64,000 bases of DNA from Sutterella megalosphaeroides (GCF_003609995.1 NZ_AP018786.1:1622001-1686000), one strand, 5' to 3'; shown: positions 24,368 through 33,604, counted from the first letter of the stretch. Notes: generated from the letters alone by a model not told the origin. Made by a program: numbers and translations.

Positions 24368-25528
24368 ATGCAAAAGCATCTTCTCCAACTCGCAATTCTC
24401 GGCGCCTTCTCGGTTGCCGGGGCGGCCTCCGCGGCCGACATTTCGGTTTACAGCATTGTCGATACGGGTATCGCCTACACGTCGAAAGACATTCGTTTCG
24501 GCTCGTCCGAAGCCGTACTCACGCACGGCAACGAAAAAAGCTTTTCAATGCAATCGGGCTACAACGAAGCGTCGCGCTTCGGTCTCAAGGGCTCGGAAAC
24601 GCTCGGCAACGGCCTCACCGCAGGCTTCAAGCTTGAAAACGGCTTTTCGTCCGACGACGGCGCGATGCGGTACGACGATCGGCTCTTCGGACGCGAGGCG
24701 GCCCTTTTCCTCTCGGGCGACTTCGGTACCGTCGCATTCGGCCGCATGGGCGGGGTCGCCTCCTCCGCGGGCACGTACGACCTCGTCTACGCGATTGCGG
24801 ACGCCTTTGACGGCGGCGACAACGACGTCTTCGGTCTTCAGGCTTCGGACCGTTACGACAACACGGCGACCTACCAAACGCCGAAGTTCTCGGGGCTGCA
24901 GGCCACGCTTCAATACGCCTTCAAAACGGACGGAGTGAAGGGCGAGGGTACCGAAGGTACCTCGAAAGCAGACCGTTACGCCTCGGCCGCCCTGACGGGC
25001 GACTTCGGTCCCCTGCAGTGGGTCGGCGCCTACGAACTCACGAAGTACGCCAACACCGACCGCCACGAGGATACCCACATTTTCTATGCGGGCGGCAACT
25101 ACGACTTCGGGGTTGCTCGTGTTTTTGCACTCGCGCAGTACGCGAAGGCGTCGAAGAGCTTCGCCACCTTCGAAAACGCCTTTGCCGACGAAGTCGCGAG
25201 CGGAGTTCCCGGGGCCGAGAAAGGCATCGACGGCTTCGGGGCGCACCTCGGCACGATCGTTCCCCTCTTCGGAGGCGACCTGACGGCTGCGGCCTACTAT
25301 GCCGAGGGCGAAAGCGAAACGCTCGGGTACGATTTCTACGCGGTTCAAGGCGACTTCTCGTACCTCGGGTTTTCGGCCCGCTACGTCTATCCTTTGAGCA
25401 AGCGCACGTCGCTTTACGCCGGGGCGGGCCTCGCGCGTGAAAAGTCGACCGCCAACACGGATTACGGCGCCTACTCGGATACGAACCGCTACACCCAGGC
25501 GTACGCGGGTCTCACGCACCGCTTCTGA
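24368..25528 (+). CDS. Porin 6, intact, closest to porin 5
   Basis: A 386-residue outer-membrane porin. The signal peptide MQKHLLQLAILGAFSVAGAA differs from the MKKT type of the others; the mature start is ADISVYSIVDTG. The constriction segment FGRMGGVASSAGTYDLVYAI and the Phe C-terminus (GLTHRF) are present. AGGA lies about ten bases before the ATG. It lacks the upstream palindrome found before the other porins and lies 67 bases after porin 5, so it is most simply read as the second gene of that transcript. A different, unrelated terminator follows. Confidence 0.92.
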   Translation: MQKHLLQLAILGAFSVAGAASAADISVYSIVDTGIAYTSKDIRFGSSEAVLTHGNEKSFSMQSGYNEASRFGLKGSETLGNGLTAGFKLENGFSSDDGAMRYDDRLFGREAALFLSGDFGTVAFGRMGGVASSAGTYDLVYAIADAFDGGDNDVFGLQASDRYDNTATYQTPKFSGLQATLQYAFKTDGVKGEGTEGTSKADRYASAALTGDFGPLQWVGAYELTKYANTDRHEDTHIFYAGGNYDFGVARVFALAQYAKASKSFATFENAFADEVASGVPGAEKGIDGFGAHLGTIVPLFGGDLTAAAYYAEGESETLGYDFYAVQGDFSYLGFSARYVYPLSKRTSLYAGAGLAREKSTANTDYGAYSDTNRYTQAYAGLTHRF

Positions 25529-25559
25529 GCAACGCGTTACCCTCGTCGTCATTCTTTCG

Positions 25560-25592
25560 CCCCGCCGCTCGGACCCGAGCCGCGGGGTTTTT
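25560..25592 (+). terminator. Terminator after porin 6
   Basis: CCCCGC-CGCTCGG and CGAGC-CGCGGGG pair, followed by TTTTT. Confidence 0.8.
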
Positions 25593-25630
25593 CGTCGCAC
25601 CGAAGGGCGGCCCACGGGAGGACAACAACG

Positions 25631-25664
25631 AAAAAAGGGCCGACACCCGAGAGGAATCGGCCCC
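25631..25664 (-). terminator. Terminator of the FAD reductase at 25696
   Basis: On the minus strand GGGGCCGA...TCGGCCC is followed by TTTTTT, just after the reductase stop. Confidence 0.75.
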
Positions 25665-25695
25665 AAAGGAGGAGAAATTATGATTTCGAAGGAGC

Positions 25696-27192
25696 TCAGG
25701 CCTTCACGGCTTCCTTCGCGGCGTTTTCACCGGCGATCTGGCCGAAGACGAAGCAGTCGAGCACGGCATTGCCACCCACGCGATTCGTGCCGTGGATGCC
25801 GCCCGTGATTTCGCCCGCGGCGTAGAGACGCGGAATCACGGCGCCCGTCCAATCGAGGCACTGAGCCTTCGTGTTGGTGTTGAGACCGCCCATCGTGTGG
25901 TGCACGGTCATGCCGGTGTAGCAGGCCCAGAAGGGACCCTTTTCGATCTTCTTCGTGAGGTTGACGGCGGTCTTGTTGAAGTCCTCGTCCTTCTTCGCGT
26001 CGACGAAGCCGTTGTAGCGCTTGATCGTCGCTTCGAGACCGTCGGGGTCGACGCCCATCTTCTCGGCGAGTTCGCGAATGGTCGGAGCGGACCAGGCTTC
26101 GTTGATCTTTTCGCCTTCGTGAATCGCCTTGCGGTTCACTTCGTCGTAGCTCATGAAGTTTTCGTTGTCGCAAACCGTGTAGGCATAGCGTTCGGGCGTG
26201 CCCAAAACGGCGTCGCGAATGACGTCGCGGCGTTCGCCTTCGTTCACGATACGGTTGCCGCGCTTGTCGACGTAGATCGAGCCGTTCACGTTGAAGTTGA
26301 GAAGAAGCTTCATCTTCTTGCCGGCGGGAGCGCCCGGGGTGGACTGAATGAAGTCCATGCCGACCAAGTAGCCGCCCACGCGCACGGCCGCCATTGCGAC
26401 CTGACCCGACATGGAGGGAAGGTTGTCGGTGCCGAGGCCCTTCACACGCGGATCGTGGAGTTCGCGCAGATAGGTGTTCGCACCGAACCCGCCCGCGGCG
26501 AGCACCACGGCGCGCGTCGCACGGATGTAGCGCGTTTCGCCCTTCGAATTCTTCACCTGCACGCCGAGGACATCGCCTTCGAAGCCCCCTTCGCGGATGA
26601 TTTCGACGACGTCCATGCCGGTCTTCACTTCAACGCCCAAGTCCTTCGCGGCCTTGGCGAGCACCGTGCCGTAACCCTGGCCCTTCGGAAGAGCCGGAAC
26701 GTGGGAGCGCGGATAAAGAGCGCCGAAAATCTGGATGACGTTGTCCTTGAACTTCATGCCGAGGCTTTCGAGCCACGTGATCGCGCCGTAGGCGTTTTCG
26801 CAGAGCACGCGAACGCGTTCGGGATCGCCGCGGAAGTCGCCCGCAGCGAGCGTCTGCTTCATGTGGTTTTCGGGCGAATCCTTGATGCCCTGCTTGGGCT
26901 GACGCACGGGGTCGGCGGCGTTGATGAAGCCCTGAGAAAGGAGCGTGTTGCCGCCCGCAAAGGCGAGCTTTTCAAGGACGACGATCTTCTTGGCACCCGT
27001 CTGCGCGGCCTTGACGGCGGCGGCCATGCCCGCACCGCCCGCACCGACCACCACCACTTCGTAGGTATCGGTCCACTTGACGCCGTCGGCGGACTTGGCG
27101 GAAGCGACGCTCGAGGCGCCCATCGCGGCGAGGGCGGCGCCGCCGAGACCGACGCTCTTCAAAAGACTGCGGCGGGAAAGTTCCTTGCTCAT
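25696..27192 (-). CDS. Tat-exported FAD reductase, the one closest to canonical fumarate reductase
   Basis: A 498-residue periplasmic flavoprotein. Tat signal SRRSLLKSVGLGG, cleaved near ASA-KS; FAD motif EVVVVGAGGAGMAAAVKAA near residue 45. Of the five paralogues here it keeps most fumarate-reductase active-site features: the NExxxRD segment as NEGERRD, HHTMGG with both His, and HGTNRVGG with the Arg. The loop that usually reads IQAHP is FIQSTP, so one substrate-binding His is lost. AAAGGAGA six bases upstream fixes ATG 27192. No cytochrome gene is adjacent, so electrons must come from an unlinked donor. The neighbouring TtrS/TtrR-like pair at 28490-31403 could control it. Confidence 0.9.
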   Translation of the reverse strand: MSKELSRRSLLKSVGLGGAALAAMGASSVASAKSADGVKWTDTYEVVVVGAGGAGMAAAVKAAQTGAKKIVVLEKLAFAGGNTLLSQGFINAADPVRQPKQGIKDSPENHMKQTLAAGDFRGDPERVRVLCENAYGAITWLESLGMKFKDNVIQIFGALYPRSHVPALPKGQGYGTVLAKAAKDLGVEVKTGMDVVEIIREGGFEGDVLGVQVKNSKGETRYIRATRAVVLAAGGFGANTYLRELHDPRVKGLGTDNLPSMSGQVAMAAVRVGGYLVGMDFIQSTPGAPAGKKMKLLLNFNVNGSIYVDKRGNRIVNEGERRDVIRDAVLGTPERYAYTVCDNENFMSYDEVNRKAIHEGEKINEAWSAPTIRELAEKMGVDPDGLEATIKRYNGFVDAKKDEDFNKTAVNLTKKIEKGPFWACYTGMTVHHTMGGLNTNTKAQCLDWTGAVIPRLYAAGEITGGIHGTNRVGGNAVLDCFVFGQIAGENAAKEAVKA

Positions 27193-27282
27193 GAAAATCT
27201 CCTTTGGATTGGTCGTGCGAAGCGTTGCGTTCGTACCGTTCGCTTCGCTCGCGTTTCGTTCAGGATTCATTTTCCGCAGAGG

Positions 27283-27296
27283 CTTACGCGCGTAAG
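27283..27296. promoter_or_regulatory. Perfect 14-bp palindrome upstream of the FAD reductase
   Basis: CTTACGCGCGTAAG lies 91 bases before the reductase ATG, in the 330-base gap 27193-27522 that holds nothing else recognisable apart from a small GTCCCG/CGGGAC hairpin near 27461. It matches the CYTAC-N4-GTARG pattern of the palindrome at 11359-11378. Confidence 0.5.
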
Positions 27297-27522
27297 AGTC
27301 TTTTTTCTCCGTTCGTGGTCGAAAAAGGGATCGGTGAAAACCCGCCCCCTACCCGCTCCGGACGCTTCCCGGATGCGAGGTGCCGTCGGCCGCCCGTCCG
27401 GAGCTGCACGGTTTGCGCTCGTGTTGTTCGCCCGTTGCTCGCCCGTTGCGTAAGCCGTGCGTCCCGTTCCCGGGACTTGCGCTCCGCTACGCCGTACGTT
27501 GCTCGGTGCGTCGCTTCGTCTG

Positions 27523-28284
27523 TCAGGCCCCGATCGGGCTCGGGATCACGTAAAAGAGCACCGCAAAGAATTGGAGCGCCGTGCCCGCAAGGACGAACAC
27601 GTGCCAGATGGCATGGTTGAAGGGGAGCTTCTCCCAGAGGTAAAAGACCACCCCTGCGCTGTAGGCTACGCCCCCGCCCGCAAGGAGCGCGAGCCCGCCC
27701 CAGGGGAGAGCCTCCACGAGGGGCTTCAGAACGAAAATCACGCACCAGCCGAGCCCGAGGTAGAGGAGACAATTGATCCAGTCGGCGGCCTTCATGAGGA
27801 AGGGTTGGAAGATCGCTCCCGCAAGCGCGATCCCCCAGACGACGAAAAAGAGCGCCCAGCCGGTGACGCCCCCGAGCGTGATGAGGCAAAAAGGCGTGTA
27901 GGAGCCCGCGATGAGAAGGTAGATCGCGCTGTGGTCGAAAATCTGCAGAATGCGCTTTGCGCGTCGATTCGGAATCGCGTGGTAGAGGGTCGAGACGAGG
28001 TAGAGAATCACCATGGTCGCGCCGAACAAGGCGGAACTCGCAATGACGACCGCGCTCTTTCCCGTCGCGACCGCCTCGACGACCATAACGACCAAGCCCG
28101 CAATCGAAAGGAGCGCCGCCAAACCGTGCGTCACGGCATTCGCGGTCTCTTCGCCGCGACTGTAGACGGGAAGGTGCACGCCGCGGCGCTGCTTGGCGGA
28201 TCGGCTCGAAGGAGCGTATTCCGCCCGCGGGGTCTCGCTATTCCCGTTCCCTGCTTTCGTTTCTCTTCGGGCAACATCCGTCAT
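27523..28284 (-). CDS. Hemolysin III family (PAQR-like) membrane protein
   Basis: A 253-residue inner-membrane protein of the YqfA/hemolysin III branch of the PAQR family, with seven predicted helices. Family metal-site motifs are visible: NAVTHGLAAL in the first helix, SxxYHAIPNR after the third (STLYHAI), DHSAIYLLIAGSYTP next, and the final PFNHAIWHVFVLAG, giving the usual set of His and Asp. Its role in bacteria is not well defined (membrane lipid homeostasis has been proposed for relatives); hemolysis should not be assumed. ATG 28284 follows GGAG by eight bases and gives an extended polar N-terminus of about 45 residues, longer than usual. Confidence 0.88.
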   Translation of the reverse strand: MTDVARRETKAGNGNSETPRAEYAPSSRSAKQRRGVHLPVYSRGEETANAVTHGLAALLSIAGLVVMVVEAVATGKSAVVIASSALFGATMVILYLVSTLYHAIPNRRAKRILQIFDHSAIYLLIAGSYTPFCLITLGGVTGWALFFVVWGIALAGAIFQPFLMKAADWINCLLYLGLGWCVIFVLKPLVEALPWGGLALLAGGGVAYSAGVVFYLWEKLPFNHAIWHVFVLAGTALQFFAVLFYVIPSPIGA

Positions 28285-28489
28285 GCTTCTCGCTCCGTCG
28301 TGTTTCGTTCTTCGGTGTATCCGAAGGAAGTGTGACGCACGGATTAGCCGCAAAACGGCAGTAGGATTACGGGTTAACCCCTATTTTCGTTTCCGACGAG
28401 GCAAAAGACGCAACGGAATGTTGCCTGGGGCGCGGATTTTGCAGGCGCCTCGCGCAGGCGCGGCGTGCGACCCGACGACCCCAAGCGGA

Positions 28490-29209
28490 TCACGCCTCGG
28501 GAAAGCGCTTCCGGAGCGCGTCGCGAATGTCGGGAAGAATTGCTTCGAGGGCTTCCCCCGAATGGACGTTGAATTTGCGGTAGAGCTTTGCGCGATGCCC
28601 TTCGACCGTTCGGACGGATACGCCCGTACGCTCCGAAATCTGGGCGTCGGTGAGCGCCTTGTGGATGTAGACGAGGATTCGGACCTCGTGTTCGGAGAGA
28701 CTATCCGCTCCCTCGACGATCCGTTCTTCGCGGGTGCCGAGCCGACGAAGGCGGTCGCGATGGAGTCCCCGATCGATCGCGGCGATGAGTTCGTCTTCGT
28801 CGACGGGTTTCATCAGAAAGTCGAGCGCTCCCGCCTTGAGACTCGAAACCGCCACGTGCACGTCCGCGTAACCCGTAAGGAAAATGACAGGGAGACCGCG
28901 CCCGAGTTCGGCGAGGCGGTTTTGCAGTTCGAGCCCGCTCATCCCCGGCATCCGCACGTCGAGCACGAGACACCCCGGGCGTTCTTCGCGGGCTTCTTCG
29001 GGGTCCGCGAGGAAGGCGTCGGCGCTCGGCCAGTCGGCGACCTGAAAACCTTCGATTTCGAGCATCGTCTTCAAGGAGCGCCGTACGGCCTCGTCGTCGT
29101 CAACGATGCGAACGAGCGATGCGGCGCGTTCCTGCTCGCGTCGGTCGGAAAAGTCCGCGTCGAAAAGCGGTTTCAAAAGCTCGGGCGTGAGCGGTGCGGA
29201 AGCGGGCAT
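28490..29209 (-). CDS. Response regulator, FixJ/TtrR-like
   Basis: A 239-residue regulator with a receiver domain (acidic pocket IVDDDEAV, phosphoacceptor in CLVLDVRMPGM, Lys in LMKPVDE) and a LuxR-type helix-turn-helix (SEHEVRILVYIHKALTDAQI, then SVRTVEGHRAKLYRKF). The first ~30 residues are an extension ahead of the receiver. GGAGG lies eleven bases before ATG 29209. It follows the cognate kinase gene by 121 bases. By family its targets are likely respiratory promoters; the palindrome before the FAD reductase at 27192 is a candidate site. Confidence 0.92.
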   Translation of the reverse strand: MPASAPLTPELLKPLFDADFSDRREQERAASLVRIVDDDEAVRRSLKTMLEIEGFQVADWPSADAFLADPEEAREERPGCLVLDVRMPGMSGLELQNRLAELGRGLPVIFLTGYADVHVAVSSLKAGALDFLMKPVDEDELIAAIDRGLHRDRLRRLGTREERIVEGADSLSEHEVRILVYIHKALTDAQISERTGVSVRTVEGHRAKLYRKFNVHSGEALEAILPDIRDALRKRFPEA

Positions 29210-29330
29210 GGGGGGTCGGTCCTCCGGGCTTGATGTCGTCGGAAGGGGAAGTGTAACGATTCGGGGGGCGTTTGGAAAAGGACGGACGGTCACGAACGGT
29301 CACGTCCGTTTGCTTTCCCGAGCTTTCCTT

Positions 29331-31403
29331 TCATCGGGCCCCGCCCTCGAAGGCCGGAAAGTCGATCGTCACCCGCACGCCGCCCTCCTTCGGTGCTTCG
29401 AACCGAATCGACGCACGGTGCACTTCGGCAATCGACTTGCAAAGGAGGAGCCCCAGACCGAGACCGCGCTCCTTGGTGGTCGCAAGGGGCTCGGAAAGTT
29501 CCGCGAGTTGAGCCTCCGTCAGACGCGCACCGCCGTTTCGAACGACGAGGCGAAGAACGGCGCCTTCGGGCGCGTTCGCCTCGCTCGTTTCCGTCGTTTC
29601 TTTCGCTTCCTGCCCTTCGTTCGTTTCGTTCGGCTCTCGGACGTCTTCCCCCTCCGGGCGCCCGATCGAGACCTCAATCGGTTCGGAAAGGCCCGCGGCC
29701 GACAACGCCTCTTCGGCGTTTTTGAAGAGATTCATGAGAAGAACGCGCAGCTCCACCCCGTCCCCCGCAACGAGAAGGCGTTGCCCCGGAGGCGTTGCGC
29801 CCGCGACGACCACGTCGCGCTTCAAGCGGCGCGACTCCGTCATCTCGCGTCGCACGTCCTCGACGAGCGCCGCGAGGTCGACGGGCTTCGACCGGTCGGC
29901 ACCTTCTTTGGCGTAGCTTCTCACCCGCTCGATGATGCTCGTCGCGAGTTTCAGTTGCTCCGTCAATTCTTTGAGGCACCGGTCCGCCAACGGTTTGTCG
30001 ACCGTCTCGCGCGCCATGAGTTTCCCGAGCGATCGGGCGCTGTAGCGCATCGCGGACAGGGGTTGCACGAATTCGTGCGCGAAGACGGAGGACAACTTCC
30101 CGATCATCCCGACCCGCTCCAAGCGCGTGAGTTTTTCGCTCGTCGTGCGGGCGAGTTCGCTCGCCTCCTTTTCGCGCCGCAAAGCGCGCGCCAAGGCCGC
30201 CGTGCGCTTCGCGACGAGCCGCTCCAGGCGCCACGCATGGAGCGCCCAAAGAAGGAGCCCCGCGAGAAAGAGCATCATGACGGGCCAATAGGTCGCCACG
30301 ACCCGCTCGACCGTCCAGTCCCGCAGATACGCGTACGGCCCGATACGAAGGCGCTTGAAGACGTCGTTCACGCGCTCGAAGTCGGTGGCAAAGGAAATCG
30401 TGTAACCCCCTTGCGTGTCCTCGGGCGCGAGCGCCAAAAGGGCCGTGGCCATGTGGCGCGTGATGACGGCGGGGGTGTGGTTTGAAACCGCGAAAGTCCA
30501 CCCCGGGTAGAGATCCGTCGAAAAGGCGCAGCCGAGGCGCTTTCCCGCGGGCGTTTCCTGTTGGTTCACGACCTTGAATTTCCCCTTCCACGCGGGGTTT
30601 TTCGCAACGAGCGCTTCGGGCATGCAGGCGCGCAACAAACCCACGTCGCCCGTACCGTCCAAAACGGCCTCCAAAACGGCCTTCGGGCGATTGTGCGTAA
30701 AGACCACGGACGAGAAGAACGTGTCGGGATCGAACCCCGCCGCGGCAATCGCCCCGAGGTTCGACTGATAGGTCATGAAATTCGCCGCGTCCGTTGAAAA
30801 AGCGCGCTTTCCTTTGAGGCTCGCGAGGTCGGTGATGTCCGAACGGTCGGCACGCGCGACCATGACGCCCGCAACGCACTGATTGGGGTCGGGCATCTGC
30901 GCGAGAACGAGCGTGCCGATGTCGCGAACACCGTAGCGCTGCAGTTCGACGTAAAGCCCCGAGCTCGCGAGGAAAAACTCCACCTCGTGACGCGCCACCG
31001 CGGCCTTGAGGCGCGCGGAGGAGTCGTAGGGGACCGCCACGATGTCAAGCCCCGTCGTCGCGCGCTTGAGGTAGTTGATGAGGTCCTCCTGAATGTTGTC
31101 GAGCGTCGGCCCGTAGGAGGATTCCTGCTCGAACTGCAACACGCCCACCCGAACCCGCGTTCCCGGAGGCGGATCGGGCGGGAGCTCCTTGTCGATGACG
31201 GGGGAAAGGACGGAGGATTCGGCTGCGGCAACGGGCACCGAGCCCGCAGCCGCCTCGAGGCCGAGGACGAGAGCGATGGCAACGCCGAGAGCGGACCTTT
31301 CGAAAGGCTTGAAGCGCCGGAAGAGAAAGCCCGCTCCGTCCGCTCGGGAACCGTACGCGTTGTTGTTCGTGCGGTTCGTGTGTTTCTCCGTGCGCTTCAT
31401 CAT
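29331..31403 (-). CDS. TtrS-like sensor histidine kinase
   Basis: A 690-residue membrane sensor, second of its kind in the window. After a basic N-terminus comes a hydrophobic segment (SALGVAIALVLGLEAAAG). A periplasmic phosphonate/TtrS-type binding domain follows (RVRVGVLQFEQESSYGPTLD, DLASLKGKRAFSTDAANFM), then a helix VMMLFLAGLLLWAL and a coiled coil. The His box is SVFAHEFVQPLSAM and the N box NLFKNAEEAL; the ATP lid ends ERGLGLGLLLCKSI. A Glu/Thr/Asn-rich stretch is inserted in the ATPase domain (about 29570-29655). Two ATGs are adjacent (31403, 31400); GAGG lies just upstream. It lies 29 bases after the unknown 263-residue gene. Confidence 0.9.
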   Translation of the reverse strand: MMKRTEKHTNRTNNNAYGSRADGAGFLFRRFKPFERSALGVAIALVLGLEAAAGSVPVAAAESSVLSPVIDKELPPDPPPGTRVRVGVLQFEQESSYGPTLDNIQEDLINYLKRATTGLDIVAVPYDSSARLKAAVARHEVEFFLASSGLYVELQRYGVRDIGTLVLAQMPDPNQCVAGVMVARADRSDITDLASLKGKRAFSTDAANFMTYQSNLGAIAAAGFDPDTFFSSVVFTHNRPKAVLEAVLDGTGDVGLLRACMPEALVAKNPAWKGKFKVVNQQETPAGKRLGCAFSTDLYPGWTFAVSNHTPAVITRHMATALLALAPEDTQGGYTISFATDFERVNDVFKRLRIGPYAYLRDWTVERVVATYWPVMMLFLAGLLLWALHAWRLERLVAKRTAALARALRREKEASELARTTSEKLTRLERVGMIGKLSSVFAHEFVQPLSAMRYSARSLGKLMARETVDKPLADRCLKELTEQLKLATSIIERVRSYAKEGADRSKPVDLAALVEDVRREMTESRRLKRDVVVAGATPPGQRLLVAGDGVELRVLLMNLFKNAEEALSAAGLSEPIEVSIGRPEGEDVREPNETNEGQEAKETTETSEANAPEGAVLRLVVRNGGARLTEAQLAELSEPLATTKERGLGLGLLLCKSIAEVHRASIRFEAPKEGGVRVTIDFPAFEGGAR

Positions 31404-31432
31404 CCGCCCTCGTATTCGTTTTCGGGAAGAGA

Positions 31433-32224
31433 TCAGCCGAAAGCGATCTTGAGCGTTTGAATCTCTTCGGGGAAGGCGACACCCGGAGAGAGCGTCACGT
31501 CGAACGCTTCGTCGGCGCTCACGCGCAGGCTCGTGTTCGGGCGAACGGGGTTCCCCGTTTCGAGGATGTAGCCCGAGAGGTTCCGGAGAAACTCGCGCAC
31601 TTCGTAGGCGCCGCGCTTCGAGTCGATGATTTCGAGTTCCGGAAGCCCGAAGCGGTTGAAGCCCGCCGTGTAGCCGTTCGTGCCCCCCGCTTCGCTTTGG
31701 CGCCAGACGCCCGTGAAGATCACGTTGTGAACGGGAAAGCTTCGCCCGTCCGTCATCACCTGCGCACCGTTTCGGTAACCTTCGGGGGTAAGGAGCGTAT
31801 TCGTCGTGTCGATCGCCGCCACGCCTTCCTGCAAAGCGAGGCTCGCCACCACCCGCACGAAGTCGCGGGCACTCTGAAGAACGAACGCTTCCGGGGAAAG
31901 GAGCGACGTCACTTCGAGGTGCGCAAGGTGGTTTGCGGCGGCGTCCGCAGCCCCCGTCCATTCGCGATTGTTCTTCGCAACGACTTCGGCGTCGGGGTCC
32001 TTCCCTTCCACGAAGCGCAGAATGAAGTGGGCTTTGTTGAGGGCCACCACGATCCCCCGGTCGCTTTTCAAAACGACCTCGGGCGCCTCGCCCCAGTCCG
32101 CCTCGAAGTCGGCGAGAAAAGCGACGGGATTCCAGGTCGCAAAGCTCAAAAGGACGCGGCCTTCGAGACCCACTTTGCCGTTTTCGCTCGTTTCGGGGGT
32201 TGCGGTGCGGGCGGTTTCGGTCAT
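31433..32224 (-). CDS. Unrecognised 263-residue cytoplasmic protein, first gene before the sensor kinase
   Basis: I do not recognise the family. The protein has no signal peptide or membrane helix, and is a mix of short hydrophobic strands and acidic segments (VLLSFATWNPVAFLADFEAD, IVVALNKAHFILRFVEG). AGAGGAAA precedes ATG 32224 and the codon use matches the neighbours, so it is a real gene. A TATAAT-type -10 lies about 120 bases upstream, and the sensor kinase gene follows after 29 bases, suggesting one transcript: unknown protein, kinase, regulator. It may be an accessory of the signalling pair or unrelated. Confidence 0.7.
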   Translation of the reverse strand: MTETARTATPETSENGKVGLEGRVLLSFATWNPVAFLADFEADWGEAPEVVLKSDRGIVVALNKAHFILRFVEGKDPDAEVVAKNNREWTGAADAAANHLAHLEVTSLLSPEAFVLQSARDFVRVVASLALQEGVAAIDTTNTLLTPEGYRNGAQVMTDGRSFPVHNVIFTGVWRQSEAGGTNGYTAGFNRFGLPELEIIDSKRGAYEVREFLRNLSGYILETGNPVRPNTSLRVSADEAFDVTLSPGVAFPEEIQTLKIAFG

Positions 32225-32343
32225 GATTTCCTCTTTTTCATTTCGGCTGGACGACCGCACGCCGAAAAGCCTTCGTATCCCCGACACCCGGTCGGGGCAT
32301 CAGAGGGGTGTCGAAAGGATCGGGCGGTCGCTCTCGGACCGGA

Positions 32344-32349
32344 CATTAT
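32344..32349 (-). promoter_or_regulatory. TATAAT -10 element of the 263-residue gene / kinase / regulator unit
   Basis: Minus-strand TATAAT, with a weak -35. It lies about 120 bases before ATG 32224. Confidence 0.4.
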
Positions 32350-32907
32350 AGGGAATTCGGCTTAGACGCGATTCCGAGGGAGCGCTTCCGGGGGTGAGAA
32401 GCGACGCGGATCCGACTTTTTTCGGAGTTTTTTTCAGCGTCGCTCTTACGCATCCTCACTCGAGCTCGCTGACCGTCCGATACCGCAACCGGCGCACCCC
32501 GCCCGCTTCCGCCTTCGCCTGAGCCGAAGGCGATCCGATCGAACACCTCGTCCGCAATCTCGCCCTCGGGCGTACTCATACAATCCCCGGAAATTTTCCG
32601 TCCAAAAACGTCAACATGTGGCAGAAAACAAACGGTCAATCCGACGGCATGGCGGTTCCTCCGCAATGCTTGGATGGGCTGATGGTTTGAAGGTCCGAAA
32701 ATGAGGTTCTTCGTCGAGCGCTGTACGCACCGCGGGCGGCGAACGCAGCAAAAGCAACGAACGCGGCGGGCCCGATCCCTGCCGATTCGTACCGTCGGAT
32801 GCTACGAAGTTCTCACGCGGCTGAGGCACGCCTTAGTCCCTGTGCGCTTTTCGCCCGTCCGTCTCGTACAATTGAACGCAGACTCATTCCTGCAGCGAGC
32901 ACACACC
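32350..32907. other. Intergenic region before the QseB-like regulator
   Basis: About 560 bases with no credible gene. TACAAT at 32867-32872 is a -10 candidate for the QseB-like gene, 36 bases before its ATG. Confidence 0.35.
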
Positions 32908-33582
32908 ATGCGCATTCTCCTCGTTGAAGACGACGCAATGATCGGCGACGCGGCCGAGGCCGCCCTTCGCGACTTGACCCACGTCGTCGACCGTGCGACG
33001 GACGGCCTTACGGCGCTCACGCTCGCCGCCACGACCGAGTACCAGCTCGTACTCCTTGACTTGGGACTCCCGAAGCTCGACGGCATGGAGGTGCTCTCGA
33101 AACTGCGCGCCCGAAGCGACGTTCCCGTCATCATTCTCACCGCCCGCGACGCGCTCGAAGACCGTCTGCGAGGGCTCGACGCCGGGGCGGACGATTACCT
33201 CGTGAAACCCTTTCACATGTCGGAACTCATGGCCCGCGTGCGCGCCCTGATGCGTCGCCGAAACGGAACGGTCATGCAGGGCCCCGGCAACGGCGTCGTG
33301 ACGCTTGACGAAGAAACGAAGACCGCCCGCACGAAGGACGGTAAAACCGTGACGCTCTCGCGCCGCGAGTACGCTCTGCTTTCGGCCCTCCTCGCGCGCC
33401 CGGGCGCCATTCTCTCCCGCAGGACCCTTGAGGAACGGATCTACACCTCGGGCGAAGAGCCCGAAAGCAACGCGATCGAATTCCTGATCCACAGCCTCCG
33501 AAAGAAATTGGGCACGGATACCGTGAAAAACGTCCGAGGTCTCGGCTGGCGCGTGGCGCCTCGCGACGCGGATGCGTCCTGA
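32908..33582 (+). CDS. OmpR-family response regulator, QseB/PmrA-like
   Basis: A 224-residue regulator. Receiver: ILLVEDDAMIG at the very N-terminus, phosphoacceptor in LVLLDLGLPKLDG, conserved Thr/Ala in IILTARD, Lys in YLVKPFHMSEL. Winged-helix output domain: LSRREYALLSALLARPGAILSR, then SNAIEFLIHSLRKKLG and the wing VRGLGWRV. ATG 32908 is set by the receiver start; the open frame extends upstream without homology and the ribosome site is weak. It forms a two-component pair with the kinase gene 22 bases downstream. Relatives respond to membrane stress, metals or host signals; the signal here is unknown. Confidence 0.94.
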   Translation: MRILLVEDDAMIGDAAEAALRDLTHVVDRATDGLTALTLAATTEYQLVLLDLGLPKLDGMEVLSKLRARSDVPVIILTARDALEDRLRGLDAGADDYLVKPFHMSELMARVRALMRRRNGTVMQGPGNGVVTLDEETKTARTKDGKTVTLSRREYALLSALLARPGAILSRRTLEERIYTSGEEPESNAIEFLIHSLRKKLGTDTVKNVRGLGWRVAPRDADAS

Positions 33583-33604
33583 TTTTCCCGATCGTGAGGG
33601 ATTT

